Below, piece after piece: positions 17,203 through 26,015 of a stretch of DNA of 64,000 bases (its first letter is position 1; the number at the start of each line of letters is the position of its first letter). This stretch comes from Magnetospira sp. QH-2. Its GTDB lineage: Bacteria; Pseudomonadota; Alphaproteobacteria; Rhodospirillales; Magnetospiraceae. The translations under genes were made by a program, and so were the position numbers. The notes under the pieces were generated by a model. The model ran no database searches. It was not told the DNA's origin and worked only from the letters and a program-made list of their open reading frames with translations. Location of the stretch: contig NZ_FO538765.1 in the NCBI RefSeq assembly GCF_000968135.1, positions 1,131,819-1,195,818 on the forward strand, written 5' to 3'.

Positions 17203-18507
17203 GTGTACATCAAGGGTCTATTGCGCGAGATCTATCTAGAGCCCAGGGTGGTCGTTTCTGCGGCCATTGAAAAGGCGCTGGAGACGCTGCGCGAGCGCAG
17301 CGGTCTACCGCTCGAAATCGAGCACACCCCGGGTGGCAGCGAATGCCTGACTTGGCTGATCCCGCCGCGCTGGCTGGTTGAAGAGGCCTATATCAGCGAC
17401 GGACAGCATAAAATCGTCGATCACGAACACCACCCCCTTTACGTGCCTCCCTACAGCGAGCCCTTTGAAGGATGGGTGTCGCGAGAAGAACTGGACCGCC
17501 ATCTGTTTTCCGAACCGGAACGCCCCGCTTTCATTCCTTTCATGGTGGATTGGGAACTGGAATTCCGCGAACGGGATTGGGGATTTAGCCTGCCAGACAC
17601 CCTCCGCGTGACCCTGGATCAGGACCGCTATTACGTCTGCATTCGAACACGGGTCGAGGAATACGGGGACCTGACAACAGGGGTCTGTCGATTGCCCGGG
17701 CGGTCGAAGCGGGAAATCCTTTTGGTGACCAATACCTGCCATCCGGGGCAGATCAACGATGCCATTTCCGGCGTCGGGGTCGCCTTGGAAGTCATGCGGC
17801 GACTGCGGGACCGGCCTGATCTGCGCTGGAGTTACCGACTGCTTTTGGTGCCCGAATACCTGGGGTCGGCGGCCCATTTGGATCGCCATATGGATCAGGT
17901 CGATCATTTCGAATGCGCCATGATGCTGAAAATCCTCGGTAACGATGCACCGTTCTCGCTTCAACACTCGTCACGAGGGACCCATCGTATCGACCGCATC
18001 TTTGCGCATGTCTTGCGCCACGGCTATGGGGCCTACCGGGAAGAGGGATTCAGGGAGATCACCGGCAATGACGAACTTTTCTTCGAAAGCCAGGGAATTG
18101 ACGTCCCTTGCGTTTCATTGAGTCGTTGCCGGAAAATCACGATGCAGGATCGCTTTTTCGGCCTATTCGAGGAGTACCATTCGTCGGGGGACGAACCGGA
18201 CAGGCTGCACGAGGAGAAACTGCAAGAAGCGGTGGATCTGGTCATGGCTGTCATTGAGGTATTTGAAGGCGACGTCGTGCCCATTGCCCGTTTCAAGGGT
18301 CCGATTAACCTGTACCGGCATGATCTCTGGCTGGATTTTGACAAGACGCAAGGAGCCGGGGAGCGGTTGAACCGGGTCATGGCCCTGATTGATGGCGGTA
18401 AAAGCGCTTTTGACCTGGCCGAAGAGACAGGCATGTACTTCAATGACTGCCTGCTGTTTTTAAAAGAGCTTTCTCGAATTGGATATGTGGAGTTCAAGGA
18501 ACCGTGA
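17203..18507 (+). CDS. DUF4910/M28-like aminopeptidase-fold protein
   Basis: A 434-residue protein of the DUF4910 (DUF2172-associated) type, with an M28 zinc-peptidase-like core. Zinc ligand candidates are His/Asp in NTCHPGQINDAISG, Glu in LVPEYLGS, and a distal His in EEYHSSGDEPDR. The C-terminal 70 residues look like a small winged-helix module. No signal peptide is present, so it is cytoplasmic. The GTG at 17203 follows a GGGGATGG-like site; an earlier start would overlap the radical SAM gene. Homologues recur in surface-glycan clusters, and hydrolysis of an amide or aminoacyl bond is a reasonable guess. It overlaps the next gene (GTGA). Confidence 0.75.
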   Translation: MYIKGLLREIYLEPRVVVSAAIEKALETLRERSGLPLEIEHTPGGSECLTWLIPPRWLVEEAYISDGQHKIVDHEHHPLYVPPYSEPFEGWVSREELDRHLFSEPERPAFIPFMVDWELEFRERDWGFSLPDTLRVTLDQDRYYVCIRTRVEEYGDLTTGVCRLPGRSKREILLVTNTCHPGQINDAISGVGVALEVMRRLRDRPDLRWSYRLLLVPEYLGSAAHLDRHMDQVDHFECAMMLKILGNDAPFSLQHSSRGTHRIDRIFAHVLRHGYGAYREEGFREITGNDELFFESQGIDVPCVSLSRCRKITMQDRFFGLFEEYHSSGDEPDRLHEEKLQEAVDLVMAVIEVFEGDVVPIARFKGPINLYRHDLWLDFDKTQGAGERLNRVMALIDGGKSAFDLAEETGMYFNDCLLFLKELSRIGYVEFKEP

Positions 18508-19421
18508 CCCGGGAAAACCAATGGGTCGAGCGATATTTTGATCAAGTCGCCGACTATTACGATGATTTGCAGGCGGACACGGCGGACCTGCCATTGCTGC
18601 CAGCGGACCGGTGCCTTGGCGGGTTGATGACCGACGGCCCCCGGAAAGTTATGGATCTGGGGTGCGGGACCGGACGCTTGACCCTGAAACTGGCCGACGC
18701 CGGGCACCGGATTTCGGCAATCGATGTGAGTGGCCGCATGATCGAGGCCTGTCGCGCTCGGCTGGCCAATGCGGGACGAGACGAGGAACTCGCCTGGAAA
18801 GCCGATGTATCAGACCCTAACGTGCTGGCCGCCGCCGCTTATGACGCGGTCTTTGCCATCGACCTGTTCGACTACCTGGGCCTGGGCATGGTCGAGTTTT
18901 TAGATATTTGTTTTCGAACCCTCAGGCCGGGGGGAAAGCTCATTGCCTCCTTTGGGAACGGGCTTCTGCCGCTGTTTTCTCTGGATCGTTCCACATCGGA
19001 TTTTTTCAGAGATCACATTTTTGAACGGGTGCCATTCGTGGATGAGGACACCCGTGTGGCAGTGACGCAGACGGCCAAGGGCTTGTTGCGTTGTGCCGAT
19101 GATCCGCCAAAGGACCATTCCGGCGCTCAAGGATATGAGGCCGATAAGCAAGCGGGGGTGGCGCGTCTGGTTCACAGTGATCTCCCAAGGCAATCAATCA
19201 ATCCACTGACACTTGCTGACGTTCTCGCCCGGGCCGGGTTCAAGGCATTGGATCAGCAGTTCTATGGCTATCTGGCCGTGCCGCCGGGATTGAGAAATGC
19301 CTTTCCGAGAGCCAACGACGAGGCGGCGCGGCAGATGGAATCCCATTGGGAAAAGGATTGGCGCGGTACCTTCATGGCCCAGCGTCTATTCCTGGTCATG
19401 GAAAAGATCGGCCATGGATAG
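18504..19421 (+). CDS. Class I SAM-dependent methyltransferase
   Basis: A 305-residue methyltransferase. Motif I is VMDLGCGTGRLTLKLADAG (about residues 49-67), then ISAIDVSGRMIEACR, then DAVFAIDLFDYLG and LRPGGKLIASFGNG. The C-terminal extension (TLADVLARAGFK) resembles cap regions of small-molecule methyltransferases. GTG 18504 overlaps the preceding stop and its own stop overlaps the acyltransferase start by eight bases, so it belongs to the acyl-carrier cassette downstream. Substrate unknown; a carrier-bound or sugar-bound group is possible. Confidence 0.78.
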   Translation: MTRENQWVERYFDQVADYYDDLQADTADLPLLPADRCLGGLMTDGPRKVMDLGCGTGRLTLKLADAGHRISAIDVSGRMIEACRARLANAGRDEELAWKADVSDPNVLAAAAYDAVFAIDLFDYLGLGMVEFLDICFRTLRPGGKLIASFGNGLLPLFSLDRSTSDFFRDHIFERVPFVDEDTRVAVTQTAKGLLRCADDPPKDHSGAQGYEADKQAGVARLVHSDLPRQSINPLTLADVLARAGFKALDQQFYGYLAVPPGLRNAFPRANDEAARQMESHWEKDWRGTFMAQRLFLVMEKIGHG

Positions 19422-20208
19422 CCTCTCGCCCGCGGAGATTGCCGATGCGCTCCAGTCGGTCGGGGCATCTCGCGATGACGTGATCTTCCTGCATACGGAT
19501 ATCTCTCGCATCGGGCCCATCACAGGTGCCAAGGATCGCGAGTCCACGATGAACGGGTACGTGGATGGTCTTTTCAAGGCCGTCGGTCCCGGTGGAACGG
19601 TGGCCGCCTTGACGGCAAGCGAGAGCTATGCCCGTCATGACACCCCCTATGTGCATGAGCAAACACCTTCCGAACAAGGCATTCTGACCGAGCATATTCG
19701 CGGCATGCCCGGCGCGGTGCGGTCTTTTCATCCGTTGTTCTCCATTGCCGCCGTGGGGCCTCGGGCGGCGTCTCTATGCGGTGATGTGAGCTATACGGGA
19801 TACGGGTATGATTCTCCGTTCGACCGGCTGCACCGGATGAATGCGCTCATTGTCTGCCTCGGGGTTGATCTTCTGGCCATGAGTTTTGTCCATCATATGG
19901 AGCAGCGCTTCGGGGTTCCATATGGCTACACCAAAGAATGGTCCGCCCCGGTTTTTAAGGACGGCCAACGCTCCAACCGACGTTTTTTTGCCTTTGTTCG
20001 CTATCTGGATGCAGGGATCGACTATGACTTCACCCGTTTCCAGACCGACTTGTTGGCCGCCGGATTGGCAAAGCAGGCAAGCCTCGGCTATGGTCGGGTG
20101 GTGGCGGTCCGGGCCGCCGATGCCTTTGAAGCGGGCATGGGCAAGCTTCGCGAGGATCCGTTCTATTTCCTCGCCTCACCCCCGAAAGAGGAGCCTTGGC
20201 GCCGGTGA
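19414..20208 (+). CDS. AAC(3)-family N-acyltransferase
   Basis: A 264-residue acyltransferase of the aminoglycoside 3-N-acetyltransferase family. Signatures are LHTDISRIG, PGGTVAALTAS, and the conserved His segment VRSFHPLFSIAAVG. The length agrees with the family. In glycan loci, members acylate amino sugars and need not give drug resistance. It overlaps the methyltransferase upstream and, by GTGA, the acyl carrier protein downstream, so an acyl-ACP donor is likely instead of acetyl-CoA. This is inferred from gene order. Confidence 0.8.
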   Translation: MDSLSPAEIADALQSVGASRDDVIFLHTDISRIGPITGAKDRESTMNGYVDGLFKAVGPGGTVAALTASESYARHDTPYVHEQTPSEQGILTEHIRGMPGAVRSFHPLFSIAAVGPRAASLCGDVSYTGYGYDSPFDRLHRMNALIVCLGVDLLAMSFVHHMEQRFGVPYGYTKEWSAPVFKDGQRSNRRFFAFVRYLDAGIDYDFTRFQTDLLAAGLAKQASLGYGRVVAVRAADAFEAGMGKLREDPFYFLASPPKEEPWRR

Positions 20209-20438
20209 GTCAGGAAACCATGGAGACGGAGGTTCGGCATTTGCTGGCGGCGATTATTGATACCGATGCCGCGGCTCTGACCCCCGAAGCCGCGATCAAC
20301 AGCTTTCCGGGGTGGGATTCGTTTGCCCATATGAACATCATGATGATGCTCAACGAAACCTTTCAAGTTCCCATCGATGAAACAACGATCATCCGCTGCA
20401 CCAGCCTTTCCGGCATTTTGGAAATGCTGAAGACCTAG
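20205..20438 (+). CDS. Acyl carrier protein
   Basis: A 77-residue stand-alone carrier protein. The phosphopantetheine serine is Ser39 in PGWDSFAHMN, the usual DS(L) context with Phe after Ser. Helices flanking it are acidic as expected (IDTDAAALTPEAA before, VPIDETTII after). GTG 20205 overlaps the acyltransferase stop; ATG 20220 is a possible alternative start. It lies between an acyltransferase and an adenylation enzyme, so it should carry the activated acyl or aminoacyl group between the two. Confidence 0.85.
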   Translation: MSQETMETEVRHLLAAIIDTDAAALTPEAAINSFPGWDSFAHMNIMMMLNETFQVPIDETTIIRCTSLSGILEMLKT

Positions 20439-20447
20439 GACCGGTCC

Positions 20448-22025
20448 ATGACGCCGCATCCCTCTCCAGGACCAAGCCTCGACAAGACCCTGCTGGGACA
20501 GATCCACGCGCGGGTTTTGAGCCAACCCGAGGCGATCGCGCTATGGGCCGATGGCGAAGGCTGGACCTATCACGAGCTGTGGCACCGCGCTCAGGTCATG
20601 GCGTCGGCCATCAACGAAAGGGGCGGGTCTTCCCCGGTCTGCGCCCTGTATGCCTTCCGCAATGGGCCAACCTACGCCGCCATCTTGGGGATATTGCTGG
20701 CTGGTCGGGCCTATCTGCCCATCAATCCCCACTGGCCTTCGGCGCGCTGTCTGGCCGTGCTGGTCCAAGCCGGAACGGATTGTGTGGTTTGTGCCTCCGC
20801 CGACAGATCGGAAGTTCAGGATCTGCTATCCCATGGGGCGCTTGAAGACCGACCTCAGATTCTGCCCATCCCGGAACAAGACACGGCCGTTCCCAAGCAG
20901 GCGGAGACCGCCAGTCTGTTGGCGGCGCGGGATCAGCCGTTGGCCTATCTGTTGTTCACTTCCGGCTCCACGGGGGCACCAAAAGGGGTCCCCATCGCCA
21001 AATCCTGTGTTGAAAGCTATGTCTCGACGGTTCGGGAGCGATATGGCTTTTGTTCCACGGATCGGCTTTCCCAGGTTTTTGATCTTACGTTCGACTTGTC
21101 GGTTCATGACCTGTTTGTCGCCTGGACGTCCGGGGCGGCGTTGTATTGCGTGCCGGATCGGGAACTGGTGGCGCCCGCAGCGTTTATAGAGACCCATCGG
21201 TTGACCTGCTGGTTTTCCACGCCTTCCATGGCAACCTTGTTGGACCGCTTTGGATTGCTCGACCCCGGGCGTTTTGACAGCCTGCGCCTCAGCCTGTTTT
21301 GCGGTGAGCCATTGACCCAGAGGATGGCGCGGGCCTGGGCCCGGGCCGCCCCCAATGGGCCCGTGGAGAACTTGTATGGCCCGACGGAAGCCACCATTGC
21401 GACGACGGCCCATGTCTTCGATCCGGATAGGGAGGCGCAAGGCGATCTGGTGCCGATCGGACAATCCTTTCCCGATCAAGTCATCCAGATCCTGACCGAT
21501 GATGGGACCGAGGCGGCTCAGGGGGAGCCGGGGGAACTGCTGATCAGCGGGCCGCAACTCTGCGCGGGTTATTGGCGGGACCCGAATCAAACCCAAGAGC
21601 GGTTTATCCGCCTGCCGGGGAGCGATGCTGTTTGGTATCGAACCGGGGATCTGGTTCACCGGGACTCCGAGGGGGACCTGCACTTCCGGGGCCGATTGGA
21701 TCATCAGATCAAGGTCCGGGGACATCGGGTGGAATTGGGAGAGATCGAGGCGGTATTGCGATCAATCGCCCAAACGGATCAGGTTGCCGCATTCGGCTGG
21801 CCCCGGTCAGAAGGAACCGCCCAGGCGGTTGCCGCCTTCGTGGCGGACAGCCCCATGGACAACAAAGCCATCCAAGCCGCCTGTCGGGACCGCCTGCCGT
21901 CTTACATGGTGCCCAGCGCAATCCGCCGGCTGGATCGTCTGCCCTTGAATACCAGCGGCAAGATCGATCGAGCCGCTTTGATGGAACAATTGGATTCAAA
22001 TCATCGGGAAGACGGGGATGCGTAG
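20448..22025 (+). CDS. Stand-alone amino-acid adenylation enzyme
   Basis: A 525-residue AMP-forming ligase of the NRPS adenylation/DltA type. Core motifs are TSGSTGAPKG (A3, 171-180), FDLSVHDLF (A4), NLYGPTEAT (A5), YRTGD (A7), GRLDHQIKVRGHRVELGEIE (A8) and a catalytic lysine in NTSGKIDR (A10). The aspartate in FDLS matches the residue that binds the alpha-amino group in NRPS A domains, so an amino acid substrate is favoured. There is no condensation or carrier domain in the same chain; the separate ACP nine bases upstream is the likely acceptor. The stop overlaps the formyltransferase start by eight bases. Confidence 0.86.
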   Translation: MTPHPSPGPSLDKTLLGQIHARVLSQPEAIALWADGEGWTYHELWHRAQVMASAINERGGSSPVCALYAFRNGPTYAAILGILLAGRAYLPINPHWPSARCLAVLVQAGTDCVVCASADRSEVQDLLSHGALEDRPQILPIPEQDTAVPKQAETASLLAARDQPLAYLLFTSGSTGAPKGVPIAKSCVESYVSTVRERYGFCSTDRLSQVFDLTFDLSVHDLFVAWTSGAALYCVPDRELVAPAAFIETHRLTCWFSTPSMATLLDRFGLLDPGRFDSLRLSLFCGEPLTQRMARAWARAAPNGPVENLYGPTEATIATTAHVFDPDREAQGDLVPIGQSFPDQVIQILTDDGTEAAQGEPGELLISGPQLCAGYWRDPNQTQERFIRLPGSDAVWYRTGDLVHRDSEGDLHFRGRLDHQIKVRGHRVELGEIEAVLRSIAQTDQVAAFGWPRSEGTAQAVAAFVADSPMDNKAIQAACRDRLPSYMVPSAIRRLDRLPLNTSGKIDRAALMEQLDSNHREDGDA

Positions 22026-22947
22026 ACTGTTTTTTGTCGGCGATCCCATTCCGTTGCGACGGGTCCTGAGCAATCTCGGCGATCAATCCCTGACCTTGAT
22101 GGGCATTGCCAGCGATAACCCGGCGGCCCGGGGCTTGGCGGATCAACTGAATCTGCCGCTCTGGCCCAATCGGGATATCAATGGCGAGGCCTTTCTTGGC
22201 CACCTGTCCGCGAACCCGCCGGACCTGATTTTCAATTATAACGCCACTACTCTCTTCGGAGCGGCGCTGTTGGCGGTGCCCAAGGACGGCTGTGTGAACA
22301 TTCACCCGGGCCCTCTGCCCCGATATGCCGGGCTCAACGTTCACCAATGGGGCATTATCAATGGAGAGAAAATTTTTGGGGTGACCGCCCATATGATGGA
22401 GCGTGGAATTGATACCGGCGATGGGGTCGGCGAGGTCGAAGTCCCGATCCTTGCGGAAGATACCGGGCTGACTTTGCATTTGAAGCTTCTCAAGGCGGGG
22501 GCGGAACTGGTGGAGAGCGTTCTTTGCCAGTACGGGCGCAGCGGGCTTCCGGCGCGCACCCCTCAAGACCTTTCGGCACGCCGCTACTATGGGCGGGATA
22601 CACCCCATGGAGGGCGGGTTTCACCCACTTGGCCCGTGCACCGGGTGATCAATTTCGTGCGCGCGCTCAGCTACCGTCCGATGCTGTCGCCAACGGGGCC
22701 CGCGCTGTTCGGTTTCGGCCCGCAAGCAGAAATCGAGATCGTCAAGGTGTCTCATTGTGACGGGAAAGGCGGCGCGCCGGGAAGGGTGCTGTCCTTGGAT
22801 CCGTTCATGGTTGAATTTACCGATGGCTGTGTCCGTGTGGAGAAAATCCACATTGATGGGGTTGTTGACCCTTCGGAAAAGATCTTGAGGCGCTGGGGTA
22901 TCGATGTGGGAAGCCACCTGATCAGTCCAGGTGGTCCCCCGATTTGA
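22018..22947 (+). CDS. Formyltransferase family protein 1
   Basis: A 309-residue N10-formyl-tetrahydrofolate-dependent formyltransferase, expected to formylate an amino sugar. The catalytic Asn-x-His is VNIHPGPLPRYAG and the catalytic Asp is in ERGIDTGDGV. A C-terminal beta domain like that of ArnA/Fmt follows (LFGFGPQAEIEIVKV). ATG 22018 overlaps the adenylation gene, so it is the last gene of the 15-kb operon. Its final 26 bases overlap the 3' end of another formyltransferase on the opposite strand. Confidence 0.82.
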   Translation: MRRLFFVGDPIPLRRVLSNLGDQSLTLMGIASDNPAARGLADQLNLPLWPNRDINGEAFLGHLSANPPDLIFNYNATTLFGAALLAVPKDGCVNIHPGPLPRYAGLNVHQWGIINGEKIFGVTAHMMERGIDTGDGVGEVEVPILAEDTGLTLHLKLLKAGAELVESVLCQYGRSGLPARTPQDLSARRYYGRDTPHGGRVSPTWPVHRVINFVRALSYRPMLSPTGPALFGFGPQAEIEIVKVSHCDGKGGAPGRVLSLDPFMVEFTDGCVRVEKIHIDGVVDPSEKILRRWGIDVGSHLISPGGPPI

Positions 22948-23809
22948 GCCGACGGTCCGGGTCTCCCTCATCGAGGTAGTCGAGGATCAGCAACGCCCGG
23001 TCAGCGCAAATCAGAAAGGGTCCTTGGCCCTGTATCTGGCAGAGGCGGCCGGGGACCCCCCGCAAGACGAAATCGGCGGGCCGCGCCGCGAACAAGCGAA
23101 CTTTTCGGCCACGGCGCAGACAAAAGGCCCCCGGATAGGGCCTGGTCAAGGCGCGGATCATGCGGTCGGCCTGATCGGCGGTCATGGTGCGGGGGGTGAT
23201 CCGCCCGTCCTCATCGTTCCGCTGATGCCAGTAGGCCGCGCGGGCATCATCCTGTGGCTTGGGAATCAATGACCCATCCATCATGCCTTGAAGGGCTTCA
23301 ACGGCCATGTCACCAAAGAGCGGGTTGGCCCGATGATGAAGGTCTGCAATGGTCATGCTTGGGGTCAAGGGTATGGACCTTTCCGCCACCAATGCCCCGT
23401 CGTCGATGCCTTCAGCCAAAACCAGAACACTGAGTCCGACGGAGGGTTCGCCATTGATCATCTGCCAATTGAGAGGCGATCCGCCGCGATACTCCGGCAC
23501 GCGGCCGCCATGCAGATTCAATATGCCGATCCTCGGAATGCCAATCAGGGGAGGCTTGAAAATGGTTGGAAACCCGGCAATCAGGAACAGATCCGCCTGC
23601 CACGAGGCTGCTTGTTCAATGAAGGCCGGGTCATTGACGTCCGGGGCTTCGACGATTTGAAACCGTCCATTCGCCGCCTTCTCGTTCAAGCTCGCGGAAA
23701 TAAACCCCGTGGGGACCACCACCTGGCCGCAGTCCATGCTCTCGCTCAGCAGGCGATCCAATACCGCCAGACCACGCGCGCCATTGAGGAAAAGGGCGAT
23801 CCCGGCCAT
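22922..23809 (-). CDS. Formyltransferase family protein 2
   Basis: A 295-residue formyltransferase-like protein. The Asn-x-His pair is in GILNLHGGRVPEYRGG, and the Asp is in LAEGIDDGALV. The C-terminal part resembles the substrate-binding domain of ArnA/FdtF-like enzymes (RALTRPYPGAFCLRRG). It ends the minus-strand operon 27748-22922 and is probably specific for the amino sugar made by the aminotransferase two genes upstream. It is clearly diverged from formyltransferase 1, so this is not a tandem duplication. Confidence 0.82.
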   Translation of the reverse strand: MAGIALFLNGARGLAVLDRLLSESMDCGQVVVPTGFISASLNEKAANGRFQIVEAPDVNDPAFIEQAASWQADLFLIAGFPTIFKPPLIGIPRIGILNLHGGRVPEYRGGSPLNWQMINGEPSVGLSVLVLAEGIDDGALVAERSIPLTPSMTIADLHHRANPLFGDMAVEALQGMMDGSLIPKPQDDARAAYWHQRNDEDGRITPRTMTADQADRMIRALTRPYPGAFCLRRGRKVRLFAARPADFVLRGVPGRLCQIQGQGPFLICADRALLILDYLDEGDPDRRLKSGDHLD

Positions 23810-23824
23810 GCGGCCACTCCCGGT

Positions 23825-24859
23825 TTAGCGCTGGAACTTGGAGCCATGCTCCTCGAAAAAAGCTTTGTACCATTCAATGTAGCGAGGGAATCCCTCGATC
23901 AGGGACCATTTGGGATCATATCCCATCAGCCGTCGGGCCTTGTCTACCGATAGGGTGCCCCGATCAGGCATCAAGGCATCCTTTTCCTTCAAGATAACGC
24001 CCACATCGGGGAAATAGTCACGCAGGATACTCACCATCTGGTTGATCGGTTGCGCCGCGCCATAGGTCAGATTAAAGATCTGGTTGCGGGCCGCCGGCGT
24101 TTGGATCGCACCAATCACACCTTCCACAAAGTCCTGAATATAGGTGAAGTCCAGAGCATCTGAGCCATCACCGTTGATGGTGATATCTTCGCCCATCAGA
24201 GCGTTTTCAATAAAGATCTGGCTGACTCGGCGGCTGATACAGCGCTCGCCGTAAAGGGCCGAAGGCCGGATGATGGTATAAGGCAGATCGAAAACCTGAT
24301 TGTAGGCCATGACGATCTTTTCACCGGAGAACTTTAGGGCGCCATAGATACCCTTGGGCTCGCAATAGGTCTCTTCGTCCACCACCCCGGTCTTGAAGTC
24401 CCCATAGACCATGCTGGAAGACAGATAGATGAAATGCTCCGCATGCTCCCGTGCGCCGTCCAGGGCATTCTCCAATGTGCGAAGGCTATGATCAAAGGTG
24501 TGATAGGGGGTCTTGTTGGAGCGGTTGGCGTGGGATACCGCGGCCAAATGGATGAGAGTCTGAGGTTTGACGTCATGGATCAGTCGCGACAACGCGTGAT
24601 ATTCGCGGGCGTCCTGGACGAACAAGGTGACTCCGGCATTGCGCAACAAACGCATGCGTTCATCAATAATGGCCAGGGACAGGTCCGGATGCGGGACGTT
24701 GTCCGTGTTGGCCATCAAGGAAATCAGGTTATTGACCTCCAGCCCATCAACGATGCAGACGTCGGCGCCCCGTGCCTTCAAATGAAGGGCAAGGTTGTGG
24801 CCAATAAAACCGGCGCCACCAACCAACATAATCCGTCTGTTCTGAAGGGGAATGCTCAT
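23825..24859 (-). CDS. NAD-dependent epimerase/dehydratase
   Basis: A 344-residue extended SDR. The Rossmann motif is VGGAGFIGHNLA, the active site is YLSSSMVYG and YGALKFSGEK (Tyr-x3-Lys), and IRPSALYGERC follows. Start ATG 24859 (MSIPLQNRRIM) was preferred over an upstream TTG that would run into the previous gene. It lies one base after the aminotransferase stop and 15 bases before formyltransferase 2. It probably provides or epimerises the keto-sugar for transamination. Confidence 0.83.
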   Translation of the reverse strand: MSIPLQNRRIMLVGGAGFIGHNLALHLKARGADVCIVDGLEVNNLISLMANTDNVPHPDLSLAIIDERMRLLRNAGVTLFVQDAREYHALSRLIHDVKPQTLIHLAAVSHANRSNKTPYHTFDHSLRTLENALDGAREHAEHFIYLSSSMVYGDFKTGVVDEETYCEPKGIYGALKFSGEKIVMAYNQVFDLPYTIIRPSALYGERCISRRVSQIFIENALMGEDITINGDGSDALDFTYIQDFVEGVIGAIQTPAARNQIFNLTYGAAQPINQMVSILRDYFPDVGVILKEKDALMPDRGTLSVDKARRLMGYDPKWSLIEGFPRYIEWYKAFFEEHGSKFQR

Positions 24860-24860
24860 T

Positions 24861-26015
24861 TTACCAACCCACCAGCGTCTCTTTGATCGCCGTGGCAATT
24901 CGTTTCATATGGTCTGGCGTGAGGTGTGGTCCGACGGGCAGGGCGATGGACGTATCGCTGATCCGTGCCGCACTCGGAAAGTCACTGTCCCGGTAGCCAT
25001 ATTGATTTTGATAGTAGTCGAGCCGGGGGACCGGATGAGGATAGTAGACACTGCTGCCAACGCCTCTTTCTTTCAGGCCCTTGATCAGGGCGCTCCGCTT
25101 CGCTTCCCAGCCTTGGGGCAACAGGGTGGACAGGCAGTAGTGACCATGGACGACCCGGTCATTCCCTGATGCAAGAGGGGTCAATTCTTCAATGTCGGCC
25201 AGGGCGTCGGCCAAGGTATTTCGGTTTTCGGCCCGCTTGGTCAGAAATCCAGGTAGTTTCTTCACCTGTTCGATGCCGATGGCCGCATTGATTTCATTCA
25301 TCCGATAGTTAAACCCCAATTCAGGCACATTGTAAACGCCCGGGGTTGCCCGCTCCCCGTGCGTTCTGTTGACGCCGAATGCCCGGATGAGACGCAGTCT
25401 TTCGGCCAGATCCTGGTTCCGGGTAATGACCATGCCGCCTTCGGCCGTGGTCATGTGTTTGACCGGGTAAAAAGAGAAAACACCCGCATCGCCCCACAGG
25501 CCGGTATGGCTTCCATCGAGCGATGCACCCACGGACAGAGCGCAATCTTCCAGCAACAAGAGCCCATGGCGCTTGGCGAGCATTGCAAGGGACGTCATGT
25601 CGGCAGGCAGGCCGAGAAAGTGCACCACGACAATTCCCTTGGTTCTTTCGGTGATTGCCGACTCAACCCGTGAAACATCCATGTTCCCCGTCACCGGATC
25701 GGCATCGACGAAGATGGGGCGTGCTCCGGTCAATGCCACGGCGTGGGCCGTGGCCACATGGGTTTGCGCCGGAACGACGACCTCGTCTCCCTTGCCCAGG
25801 CCGTGTTCGTGCCAGAACAAATGCATGCCGGCCGTGCAGCTGGACACCGCGACGGCGTGAGGCGCGTCGGTGAACTGCCGAAACGCTTCCTCGAAGGCGA
25901 GGGTTTTGGGCCCGTGAACGAGAATACTGCCGGCCAGGACCGCCGCGACGGCTTGTTGTTCCTCGTCGCCGATCATCGGTCTGCCGAAGGGGATCTGCTC
26001 CATGGATCTGGTCAC
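24861..26015 (-). CDS. DegT/DnrJ/EryC1 aminotransferase
   Basis: A 384-residue PLP-dependent sugar aminotransferase. The Schiff-base lysine is Lys186 in SFYPVKHMTTAEGG; LLLLEDCALSVG holds the PLP-ring aspartate, and GFNYRMNEINAAIG is the family signature. It should move an amino group from glutamate to a keto-sugar nucleotide. GTG 26015 overlaps the upstream dehydrogenase stop (GTGA); ATG 26003 is an alternative. In contrast to the PLP protein at 36104 it keeps the catalytic lysine, so it is a true aminotransferase. Confidence 0.87.
   Translation of the reverse strand: MTRSMEQIPFGRPMIGDEEQQAVAAVLAGSILVHGPKTLAFEEAFRQFTDAPHAVAVSSCTAGMHLFWHEHGLGKGDEVVVPAQTHVATAHAVALTGARPIFVDADPVTGNMDVSRVESAITERTKGIVVVHFLGLPADMTSLAMLAKRHGLLLLEDCALSVGASLDGSHTGLWGDAGVFSFYPVKHMTTAEGGMVITRNQDLAERLRLIRAFGVNRTHGERATPGVYNVPELGFNYRMNEINAAIGIEQVKKLPGFLTKRAENRNTLADALADIEELTPLASGNDRVVHGHYCLSTLLPQGWEAKRSALIKGLKERGVGSSVYYPHPVPRLDYYQNQYGYRDSDFPSAARISDTSIALPVGPHLTPDHMKRIATAIKETLVGW

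Noticed and set aside
19414-20208. An aminoglycoside resistance gene
   Set aside because: The AAC(3) fold is there, but overlap with ACP and adenylation genes points to glycan acylation instead.
20448-22025. A nonribosomal peptide synthetase module
   Set aside because: Only the adenylation part is present; there is no condensation, thioesterase or fused carrier domain.
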